NCBI RefSeq assembly: GCF_905220565.1
Contig: NC_059399.1
Location: forward strand, 9,951,501 to 10,015,500
From: Melitaea cinxia
Lineage: Eukaryota > Arthropoda > Insecta > Lepidoptera > Nymphalidae
DNA length: 64,000 nt
Direction: 5' to 3'
The position numbers were made by a program, and so were the translations under genes. How positions within the stretch are numbered: the stretch's first letter is position 1; the number at the start of each line of letters is the position of its first letter. The notes beneath the pieces are model-generated. The model searched no databases, had not been told where the DNA came from, and saw only the letters and a list, made by a program, of their open reading frames with translations. Below are positions 45,685-58,200 of the stretch, in pieces.

Positions 45685-48600
45685 ATGCCTGGTGGCTTAT
45701 CAGATGTGAGGAGTGAATATTTAGAAATAGGAGAGTACAATTTTTCGTGGCCAGGAGAAAATGGAACATTTCACGATTTCGGTTCCATTAATTACACAAT
45801 GCCGTCAGGTACAGCATTTAAATGAAAATCGTAGTTTAGTATATGAAAATACTTTTGAAATATCTTGTTTTGTTTTAATAATAATTCGAGAAATTGTGTC
45901 TTTGTTCAGGACCGTGGTACTGGCCTTGGTGTCCCTTATGGAAAGTACCACAACATCCATTATTTCAGGTGACTTAGTTAAATTGATTGTTACAATTTTA
46001 TATTATTTTTTGCTATATTAACTTCAAACCAGCAGTTCTAAAATTGTCTAGAATTGCTAGGATGGTCCGATATAATTATACAATTTAATTTACTTTAATT
46101 ATAATTAAGTCCTTACATATGAAATTGGCGTTTTGTATGGTCGGAACGTAAAGTCGATTTTCTTTTATATATAATATCTTTAATTAATCATTAGCTATGC
46201 AATTTGCCATTTTATATGTAGTTCATTGATTCCTTTACAAAAAAAAAAATGATTAGAAGGAAATCAATAAAATGTTTGAAGGCGGTTTGGACTGCCCCAT
46301 CGGAGTTGAATTTTTTCCCTTGCAAGAAGATATCCACATTTCGAAAAAAATGGTAATCTGTTGGAGCAAAGTTCGGGGAGTACGGTGGATGTCTTAGAAA
46401 TTCTAATTGAAGCTCCTCTAATTTGATAGTCGTCTGTTGTGCAGTGTGTGGTCTAGCGTTGTCCTAAAGCAGCAAGTGGCTTAGAGCGATTGACTAGCCT
46501 CAGTTGTGTTTAGCAGCTAGCTTTTACATTACGATTTGCAGTTCCTGGCAATAGACATCTGCCTTAATCGTCTGGCCAGATTTAAGAAAGCTGTAGTGAA
46601 CGACACCAGCACTAGTCCACCAAACGCTCAAAGTAAGTTTTTTTGAGTGAACTTTCGCTTGAGGATTTAGCTGGCTCGCCAGGGCCATTCAGCTATTGCG
46701 ATGAGCGCTTCCGATTATCGTACATGATTCACTTTTCATCACACACATTCGATTTAAAATTCCTTCAGTATTGTCCCTGTTGAGTAATGTAACGCAGCAG
46801 TCTAAGCGCGTTTGTTGGTTTGCTTCACTCAATTCATGAGGTACCCACCTTTCAAAACAGTTTTATCACTAACACCGCAACCTACAGCTGACTCGGACGT
46901 GGTTTGTGATGGATTCACTACCACAATAGCGTTCAACTCTTCATTATCAACCGGCCGTCCACGGGGCCTGTTCTGCAGGTCAAAATTACCAGAACGAAAA
47001 CGCCGGAACCAAAAAGGCACTGTATTTTCTTTTGCGGCACCGCAGCCATACACATCATTAACCTTTCGAGCCGTTTCTGCAGCACTGATGCCATGGTGAA
47101 ACTCGTACTCGTAAATAACACGATATTTTAAGTTTGCCATTTTGTAAACTGAGTGACGCAAAAATGAAAACCAAAAGAGAAAAAAACAAATGAATCACGG
47201 TTATCGAAACGTAAATCCATGAGTAAATAGCTGTATAAATTTGAATTTGGAATTCTTTTCCAAAGAGGAAATATTTAAGATCAAAATAGCTACTACGACA
47301 AAACGCATATTTCGTATGTAAGGACCTAATATTTATATTTTTACTAGCGGACCCGGCAGACGTTATCCTGCCCGGAATACAGCCACCAAATTTGATTGCT
47401 TACATACCGATTGCAGCGCAACCTACCGGGTCCAATTGAGATAGAAACTACCCTATCTCCCAAGTTGGACCAAATTACAGATGCGTATAAAATTTGATGA
47501 AATTTGGTTCAGTAGTTTCGGAGTTTATCACCCACATACATCTTGACACGAAATTTTTATGTAAGTATATAGATTAACTAATTTATATGGTACGTGTTTA
47601 TGCAGTTATCAAACATGCTGTTCGTTGCTGCTTATTGCGCTCCCAGTACTAAAAAAGGCCAGCTGTGGATGCATACTATTTTAATTTTTGGTAAGTTAAT
47701 ATTTGTATATATATACCAATATAATAATAATAATTTTCTTTCAATATAAAAAGTCAGTCACTATTGAATAAAATAAAAAATTGAAAAGTATTGTAGACCA
47801 CTGTATTCATTTTATTGCCTTTAAAATGTACGAACATTTATTAGCAACTTATAATTATGTGAAAATCAATTGTATGAAGTTTGCAATTTCTTTCCACAAA
47901 AATACATATTCTCGGCCTCTGACGCATTTAGCACCTTCCACTTCAATATTACGATTTCTGTTTAAATAACTTGCAAGAATTTGTAGGGTAATAGTCCATT
48001 AGGTACGTCTAAATTACCTAACAATAAAAGTGGTTGAAGCGGAAGACAAAAGGGATAGTTGATGAGAGATAGTACGCTCTTACGTTTTCTCCATTTTCTT
48101 GTATGGTGTTGAAGCATAGACCCTCACAGAATCGACCTGTAAGAAGGTTGAAGCTTTTGAAATGTGGGTATACAGGAGAATGTTAAGGATATTTTGGAGA
48201 GATAAAGTAAAGAGCGTAACTATGCTAAGTCGTGTGAAGAAGAAAGCAGAAGCTGTGTATGTGGTTAAAAAAAGAAAGCTTGAATACTTCGGTCACATCA
48301 TGAGAAGCTCTAAATACCAGCTGCTTCGACTTATTATCCAGGACAAGATCCAAGGCAAGCGCAGTGTGGGTCATAAAAGAACATCTTGGCTAAAAAATCT
48401 ACGTCAATGGTTTGGGAAAAGCATCCGTTCGTTATTCAGGGCTGCGGTATCAAGGGTACTTACTCTAACTCTTAAAATTGCAAAATTTCGTCAAAAGTAT
48501 AATTTTATTAAATTAACCAACAATATTTTAAAATAGGTATTTTGACATTTTAATTGCACAGGAAATTGACAGGAAAAATCATAAATAAGTCACGGTTCAC

Positions 48601-49170
48601 GATTTTTTTTTCTACTTTAATATTAATTATCATACAAATTTATTTTTTTAATTCAAAACTGATTAATTTAAAATTATTACATTATGGCATAGTTACTTTA
48701 CCTTATTGTATCTATTAAAAAATTGTAAGTATCGAAATGTAGCCTCGTGGCCGATAAAGCTCCGACCCTTCATCAGTATGGGAAGAGGTGTCTTCCCAGC
48801 TGTGGGATATATACACGCTATTTAACGTTAGCTCAAGTAAAAAATTACGATTACTAAAGATATTACGTCTAATAAAGATGCTCCTAAGATTATGTTGCGA
48901 TAGCTGTCACGGGTTCGATCCCACGTGTGGGTACACAGGGCAAAAATTTGTATCGGTAATACAAATTTTTGCCGTGATCTGGATGTTTGGACCCCCGACA
49001 CAGAAGTAAATCCTAGTGGAGGTCGTTGGCTGTGGAGTTATATATATATATATGTTATATTTTGCATAACACTGCTTCTATAGGTACTGTTCCCTAAATG
49101 CTACCTTCTTAGGATAACCTTCCTAGGAATATCTGTTACCTAAGTCAATATGCAATATATATATTATATG

Positions 49171-49259
<89 letters not shown>

Positions 49260-52200
49260 TATATATATTATATGCTAAAGTCAAGGAAAGCTCGTCAATA
49301 ATATATAAATGACATTTGTTATGATATAAGGGTTCGTGTGCCATGTAGCGCCTACACGTCAGTACTACTAACAGTTTACGGGTTCGATTCTGTCTTTGTA
49401 GATCGTTCCACCGTGCCTCTGAAAGCGCATTAAGCTGTGGGTCCCAGTTGTTATCATATATCAGATATATATGATAACGTTAGTAATCGAACAGGGAATA
49501 TATCTGCCAACCCCGCAGTGATTAGTATGGGAGATTAAAATCTGAACCTTCCCTTACGTGGAGAAAGAGCCCTATGCCCAGTAGTGCGATATTATAGACT
49601 GAATCGAGTTTGTATTGTATTGGCAGGCTTCATGCTATACTCGGTTTGGGCCTGGCATGTCATCTGCTCTCCGGATGCCTTTTCTTGGAACTTCGGCTTC
49701 GTCTTTCTGAATCTAGCTCAGGTGGTCTACTTGGTGTACGAAATGAGACCCGTTAAATTTGATCCAGAGCTGGAAGAGGTGTACCACACGCTATTTGAAC
49801 CTTTTAAGGTAAGACTTGGGTAAGACTAATTTTTGTATAATTATAATGGTTTTCATAATTTTTTTCATACAACTAGGTCGGGAAAAGCGGACGGCTAACC
49901 TGGTGGTTAGCGATTACTGTAGCTTATACATGCATGTAACATCAGATTATTGTAAGAGCGTTGCCGGCCCTACCCCCAATCTCTCCAGGAGCTCTGATCA
50001 CCTTACTCAACACTGCTCGAAACAAGTTATTTAACGCTGATCTTCTGTACGGTAAAGGTATTTCCCCAGTCGGGATGCTCCAGATTTTGAGAAGGATATC
50101 TCTTGCTGTGACCTACTTCGGTTAAATACATCATATATATTATTTTTATTTTTATTACTATAGTATGCTAGCGGACCCGTCAGACGTTGTCTTGCCCGGA
50201 AAACAGTTACCAAATTTAATTGCTTACATACCGATAGCAGCGCCACCTACCGGGTCCAATTGAGATAAAAACTGCCCTATCTCCCAAGCTGGACCAAATA
50301 CAGATGCTTACAAAATTTGATAATAATTGGTTCAGTAGTTTCGGAGTTTATCGCTAACATACATCGTGACACGCAATTTTTATATGTATATTTTTAAGAT
50401 TAATAATTAAAAAATTTAATAACAAATTGTTACCTAAAGACAAATTTAAGGCTTAGATACTCTATAAATTTTTATATAATAAGTGTAACATATAATTATT
50501 TTTCTTGAAGAAACCTATCTTAGATGTAAGCTGTATATTTAGCTGTGCGAGAGTTGTTTAATAGCGTTAGTAATTGGTTTAAGCTGTATAAGAAGCCGTA
50601 TAACAGCTTTACAAGCGGGTAACTCTGCGTTAATAGCAAAAGAAAATCGAAAAGCTTTTCGGGCTGTATAGCAGCGGCAACAGTTGTACCTACTATTTAT
50701 GTAAAACATTGAATTAAAGTTTAATTACTATTAGGCCAGTAGAGAACAAAGCGCAGTACTGTAATGTTCATTTACAGCTAACCAAAGTGCTATTTAAATT
50801 ATGTTCTTTGTATATTTTTAAGTTTACTAGCTGACTCAGCAAACGTTGTCTTGCCGCTAAACGCTATTAAATAAATAGGGATTGGTGGTAGAAGGGTGAA
50901 AATTTAGGGTTGTATCTATTTTTCAACGTCAAATCATAATAAACTAAATAATTTATCTAAAAATTAAAAAAAATAGGGGTGGACTACCCTTAACATTTAG
51001 GGGGATGAAAAATAGATGTTGTTCGATTCTCAGATCTACCCAATATGCATACAAAATTTCATGAGAATCGGTCAAGCCGTTTCGGAGGAGTTTAACTACA
51101 AACACCGCGACACGAGAATTTTATATATTAGATTAATAGTCATGATAAAAATTTTATTTCAAAAGTATTCTGGTAAAATTTTCAAACGCGTTATAGGCTG
51201 TAGCAAAAACGTTTTAAGGAGCCTCGTAGATTCCGTCGTTGAAGAATTTGTTTGGTTCTCGGCGCGGGAGACAATTTTAAAAGCTTACAAAATGTAAAAT
51301 AAAATTCATTTTCTTCTAAATAAAACTAATTTTCTACATAGTAACAATACAGAGGATCAGAGATAAACTGCTTTCAAGTTATTTTCCTATGGTGAGTAAG
51401 ATAGCCAGAGCTCCTAGGAAGGGTCGGGGATAGGGTTGGCAGCGTACTAGTTCCTATCGTCTATAAGCTCTTACTATCAGGAGGACCGTGCGAATATAAA
51501 TATGTATAGAAGAAATAGGTATGTTGATATGGACTAGGTATCGAGACTACAGTTTAAGCGAATGGTTTCCCCGGACTTCGCTCACGTGATGTCTCTACAT
51601 GCGGGCGAGGCCTACGCCATGCAAAACCTCACCAAGACCGACCGACTCGGACTGCTGCTGTCTGGAAAGGTAAACTTTTAATTATGACTACACCCCGATA
51701 TTTGACCCGCGATAGCTTATCGTACATAGTAGAGATAATTTAATATCCTTTCTTTTTTCCGTACAACCCTTCAACCTCATTTAAACCATTAAAGTTGTAG
51801 AATATGAGTTCCAGTTGGCGTGTTTTCTAAGCACCTCTTATTTATTGGTCAAATAAAACATTACGATTTGATAGTTATGCATGTGTCACATCAATTATTC
51901 ATTATCAATTTGAAGTCTAAATAATTTCTATAACGTACCACGGTACCTATATTTTCATAATCATCATCATTCATCATTACAGCCTATACAGTCCACTGCT
52001 GGACATAGGCCTCCACAAGTTTACGCCAAAAATAACGTGAACTCATGTGTTTTGCCCATCGTCACCACGCTGGGCAGGCGAGTTGGTGACCGCAGTACTG
52101 GCTTTGTCGCACCGAAGACGCTGCTGCCCGTCTTCGGCCTGTGTATTTCAAAGCCACCAGTTGGTTGGTTGGTTGGTTGTTGGTTATCCCGCCATCGGTC

Positions 52201-55200
52201 GGCTTCTTAAGTTCCAAGGTGGTTGTGGAACCTTGTTATCCCTTAGTCGCCTCTTACGACACCCACGGGAAGAGAGGGGGTGGCTAAATTCTTTAGTGCC
52301 CTAGCCACACAGCACATATTTTCATAAACATAACTTGTTTTCATACTCCTAGATAGTATAGTATATGTAGGAAATATTTGTGTTAGTCTTTAGCTCTAAC
52401 ATTTATCACCCGCACATAAAGTTTTTAAAACAAACTTATCTAGTAAAAAAATAAAACTGTTGTTTTAGTATAACTTATAATAGTCCATATATGATAAATC
52501 AAATAATTAATGTGTAAATTCCTTCAAAATAATAATTTGTATATTAGTTAAAACTAACACAGAATACAAGTTCGCAGCTACATTATTGCTTATTTTACGA
52601 TACTAAAGAAAAACTTAATATAATATTAACGAGTCAGTCTGGCGTACTTGTTGATTAAGTATTTACGAGTGGAGTTACCTCCATTACCGTATTTCATAGC
52701 TTATCTTGGAAGAATCACTTAAGTGAAACCACTATCCTCGTTTACAAATTATGCAAATTGCAAGCCTGTTTCGTGGATCGTTACACAGCGGGGAAATTTA
52801 AAACAATTTTTGTGGGTACACGTGCCAATGTTTGCTTTGAATACCTATTGCTGTATTCGTACGACTGAACCTAACGGCGAAAACGTGCTTCAGGCTTCTG
52901 ACTGCTTCATGCGCACACTTGAAAAAACATATCGACTGTATTTTATGTCCTCGTGGAGAAATTTATTGCGGGCACGAATAAAAGTTTAGTTTATTTTATT
53001 TGTAAAGGAGTTAAAATAATGCTTTGTAAAGACTGGAAAAATATTGTCCTTGCCTTGGTAAAGCCTGTCTATACTATAATCCCTGTCGCATTTCGAGGTT
53101 TATAGTTTTATTTTTGGAACGAAGTTCATTACGGCAGATTTGACATTTAGCTGGGCGACCGAACTGAAAAAAATATGATACTAAAACTAAGAACAATATA
53201 TAACGGAAGTGACGTAATATCAGTCACACGACTGTATAATATGACGTTTTTAAAACTAAAATATTACTAGTATCATTACAGCCTATACAGTCCACTGCTG
53301 GACATAGACCTCCACAAGTTTACGCCAAAAATAACGTGAACTCATGTGTTTTGCCCATAGTCACCACGCTGGGCAGGCGGGTTGGTGACCGCAGTACTGG
53401 CTTTGTCGCACCGAAGACGCTGCTGCCCGTCTTCGGCCTGTGTATTTCAAAGCCAGCAGTTGGATGGTTATCCCGCCATCGGTCGGCTTCTTAAGTTCCA
53501 AGGTGGTTGTGGAACCTTGTTATCCCTTAGTCGCCTCTTACGACACCCACGGGAAGAGAGGGGGTGGCTAAATTCTTTAGTGCCGTAGCCACACAGCACA
53601 GCACAAATATTACTAGTAAACTTTTTTAAATTATTTATGTTAAACAATGGAGTAACTTAATACCAACCACACGGGGCACAGCACAGGGCTCAATTATTGG
53701 CCCCACTGAGTACTTGTTATACGTAAACGACATGGTTAATATAATAAAGGAGGGCACTGTATACCAGTTCGCGGACGACACGTGTTTAGTGGTAGCTCAA
53801 AAAACAGTTAAACATGCCCAGGAAAAATTACAACATAATTTTAATCAATTATGTAAATGGGCACACGATGTGGGTCTGATAATAAACGCACATAAAACGA
53901 AGATGATACACATTCACTCGTCACACAACCAGACAGACATCAGACCTACCATCGTGGCTCACAGCCACTCTTGTTTGCACTCCTCATGCAGTCTAAATTG
54001 TTCGTGTGAAAATATTGAACAAGTGAAAACACATATGTACATAGGCTTAATAATCGATGACAGATTTACTTGGGGCCCGCATATAGATCACGTGTGCACA
54101 AAATTAAGATCCTTATTAAGCAAACTAAGTATACTCAAAGCCAAATTACCATACCAGACACTGCGGCTACTATACGTGGCCTTGGCTGACTCGGTTATCG
54201 ATTACGGTGTCAGTAGTTACGGTAGATCCTGCAGATCAAACTTGGAAAATATTTACAATTTACAGTTAAGATTATTAAAAACAATTGTACCTAAACGCAT
54301 ACTTAATAATTATAAGAACAACTATAGTCAGCTCTTTCGTCATTGTAATGTTATGAATATATATGATAAAGTTAAATTTTCTGTTCTAACCCAAATTAAT
54401 AATACAACCTTGTTAAATGAAAAACTAAGACCTATAGGCTTACGTAAACTTGATTCAAACCTTAAATATCACCTACCAAAAACTAACAATAAGTATGGAA
54501 AGAGAACTGACGACTACTTAATACCCGAATATATTAACGAACTGCCCAGAGAACTGCAAGAAATGTATAAGACTACCACGAAAACCAAATCACGTTTAAA
54601 AAAATATTTTTTTACAAAAATAAACTGAATTAACTGAGTGACTCCCTGTACCCAGATAAACCCGCGAGGTTTTCGTGGTACTTAAATTTCAAATTAAAAT
54701 GTATTTGTTATGTATTGGCCAATAAATTGAAAAAAAAAAAAAAAAAATGTAATTTTATACTGTCCACAAAAATAAATAAAGACACCTTTTTTTTAATTTC
54801 ACTTAATAGTTTGAATTATTATTATTATTATTATTATTTCTACGTTTTATAATCTCGGCTAGTAACCATTAAGCCGGGTAGTCGATGACACGGGCCTAGG
54901 CCAAATGTACATCAACGGGTTAGCAAATAAAGGGTTATTAAATTTATATACATTATATTTCATAATCGTTAGTGTGACAGTTTATATAAGTGTTAGTCTT
55001 TAGTCGGATGGGTTGGGCTCACTTTGGAGAAATTTTCTTAACAATCTGCATGTGTTTAGAATTGCTGCTTTTTGTAATAATTGGTAAGTGCTCGCTGGTA
55101 ATTTTAGTGTTTGTAGAGACGTATGTAGTTGATTAGGTATAACTCCTGTTGTGGAAAGTACTATTGGGACTATTGTAACTTTTTGTAAATGCCAAATTCG

Positions 55201-58200
55201 GGTTATTTCATTTTTTAATTCGGTATATTTAGATAGTTTTTCAGCTATTGTTGATTGTAAGTTATGTGTGTTGGGTACTGCTATGTCAATAAGAAAACCA
55301 GTCTTGCTTATTTTGTCAATTAATGTTATATCGGGTCTATTAAAATGGATTGTGCGGTCTGTAAGGATGCCTCGGTCAAAGTACAGTCGTGTAGTGGAGT
55401 TTTCTAACGCGGGTTCTGGGGTGTATTTGTAATATGGTAATAATGTGTCTGTTAATTTACATTCATGAGCAAGTTTTTGGTGTATGATACTGGCTATTTG
55501 ATCGTGTCTGTGTTTATAGTCTGTTTGGGCTATTGATTTGCACGCGCCGGTTATATGTTGGATAGTTTCTGGATTACTGTTACATTTTCTACAAGAATCA
55601 GTGGTGGTTAAATTTTTAATTATATATTTCTTATAATTTTTTGTTTCAATGACCTGATCCTGTATAGCTATCATGAATCCTTCAGTCTCTGGGAAGAGTG
55701 CACCTCGATGAAGCCACTCGTTCGACGCTTCTTTGTCGACGTTTGAAAGGCATAGATCCTGGCGGTGTCTTCCGTGTAGAGATTTCTGGGCCCATTCTGT
55801 GATTTTAGTTCTGTTGTCAATTACTGTTTCATTTTTCTGAGCACTCCTAATTTTAAGGTTAAGAGGCGTAAAAGCTTGATCCATTTCTGTTATTGTTTTA
55901 TGAAGTCTGGAATATTCTATTTTAGCAAAAAAGTATTTTCTGAGAGTAGAAATCTGTTTATTGTGTAAATTTAAAATATCTACGAGGCCTCTACCTCCTT
56001 CTTTTCTGGGTAGTGTTAGTCTTTGTAAGCATGATCTGGGGTGGTGTTTGTGGCATTTAGTCATGGTGGTGTTAATTTTTCGTTGTAGGCTCTTGAGTTC
56101 CGATTTTGTCCATTTTATAATACCAAAAGAATATGTAAGTATAGGTATTGCAAAGGTATTGATTGCTTTTATAATATTACGTGAATATAGTTGTGTTTTT
56201 AGTATTGTGTTTAGTCTGTGTTGAAATTGTTGTGTCAGTCTAGTCTTAGCTTCCTTGTGATGTATTTGTAAAGATTGGTCGTATCCTAAATATTTGTAGG
56301 TGTCTTCTTCATTTAATGGTTCTATTTTTTCTCCTGTTATTAGCTTATATTGATGTTGATAATTTTTTCCTGCCTTAATTGAGTTGATTCTACATTTATC
56401 AATCCCAAATTCCATTTTTATGTCTTTTGTGAACTGTTCTGTTATTTTAGTTATTTCGATTAGTTGATTTTCAGTACTAGAGTATAATTTAATATCGTCC
56501 ATATACATGAGATGGTTTAAAATGTAATCTTGACTGTCTATGTCCGTCTGTTTGTCAGTTTGCCGATCAGATAAGGAAATTCCTAATGAAGTAGAGTTTA
56601 ATATATTAGAGAGTGGGTTAAGAGCAAGACAAAACCACAAAGGACTCAGAGCATCTCCTTGAAATATACCTCGTTGTATTTTGATTTTTTTGGTTTCTAG
56701 TAGTGATGTAGTTTGCGTTGTGAGTTGGAGTACGGTTGTCCAGTTTGACATTGTAATTTTTAAAAAATTAATTATAGTTGGATGTATTTTGTAAATTTTT
56801 AAGACTTTCATAAGCCACGAGTGAGGAACTGAATCAAAAGCTTTTTTGTAGTCTATGTACATACTGAATAAATCGGATTTGGTTTTTTGGACTTTTTTAA
56901 GGATTATGGAATCTATTATTAGTTGTTCTTTGCACCCTTGGCTATACTTTCGGCAACCTTTTTGTTGTTCGGTTAGAATATTGTTTAAGTCGGAATGCGC
57001 GTATATTAACTCGGATACGCAAGATGTTAATATTTTGTACAAAGTTTGTAGGCATGTGATAGGTCTGTACTTGGCTGGGTTAGAGAGGTCGTTTTTGTCT
57101 TTTGGTATCATAAATGTCATGCCTGCTGTTAAGTATAATGGAATGATTTCTGGATTTTGTATAAAGTTATTTAAGTGATGGTAAAGATATTTATGGATAT
57201 TTGTGAGTTTTTTGTACCAGTAACTATGGATATAATCTGATCCTGGTGACTTCCAGTTATGTAGATTTCGTAAAACTTTTTCAAATGTTAGCAGGGGGAT
57301 ATGTTCAAATGTCATTGGTCGTATTTTTTCATCGTTGTTTGATATTTCAGTTTGTATCCAGTTAGCCTGATCATTGTGTTGAACAGGATCTTCCCACATC
57401 TTTGCCCAATATTGTCTCACTAAATCCGGATCAGGTGTTTTTGTTGTAATTTCATTTGATATGTTATCCTGCGTGTTGGTTGTAGTTTGTGTAATTTTTC
57501 GATAGAATTGTTTCTCGTTTTGAATGAATTGGATATTTTGTTGTTTTCTTAAAGTACATGCTTTGTATCTTTGTAGTCTACCTGCAACGGCGGCTAGTTT
57601 TTGTTTTAGGGTATCTAGTGTATGTGTAACTTTTGTATTTTGTTCTTCGTGTATAGTATGAACTTTATATTGTTCTATTATTTTATTTACATGATTAATT
57701 ACCTTTCTACTTCTATTGCCATTATTAAATTCTGTTAATCTACCTATTTTGCTTCGTAAATCCTTAACTTTTCTTTCTAAGCGTTTCTGCCAATTCGGTT
57801 TATGTTCTCTTTTATTTTTAGAATGTTGTGTGTGAATATGTAAATTTATTTTTGACCCATTAGCTTTAGCAGCGGTGAAAGCTGCACAGTATATTATAGT
57901 TTGTAGTGTTAATAAGTCTGTATTTTCATTAACATTCTCAGGTATTGTTACTTCATTCAAGTAGTTGACTATATTTGCAAATTTTTTGGATGGTTTTTGT
58001 TTGGGTATGTAAGTTCTATTTTCTGGTTCAGTGTTTTTGTAAAATTCAAATGTTTGTTGAAAAATCTGGTCAATTTCCAAATGCCTATTTCCATTAATTA
58101 TTTCACTTTGTGGTTCGCCTGGGTGGCTTACGGTATCCATAATTAATGACTGATTATTAACTAAAGGTTGTTGTATAGTGTTTTTACTGTTATTTGTAAA

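Noticed and set aside
46829..47161. A host HTH gene
   Set aside because: It is the N-terminal part of a mariner transposase within a TIR-bounded element with downstream stops.
52723..52989. 88-codon frame in Popeye intron 5
   Set aside because: No ATG start, no recognisable family, no splice context.
53382..53588. Serine/arginine-rich small ORF (SHRRRC...), also near 18810, 29017, 32495, 35814 and 52047
   Set aside because: The same peptide arises from every family A SINE copy; it is repeat sequence, not a gene family.
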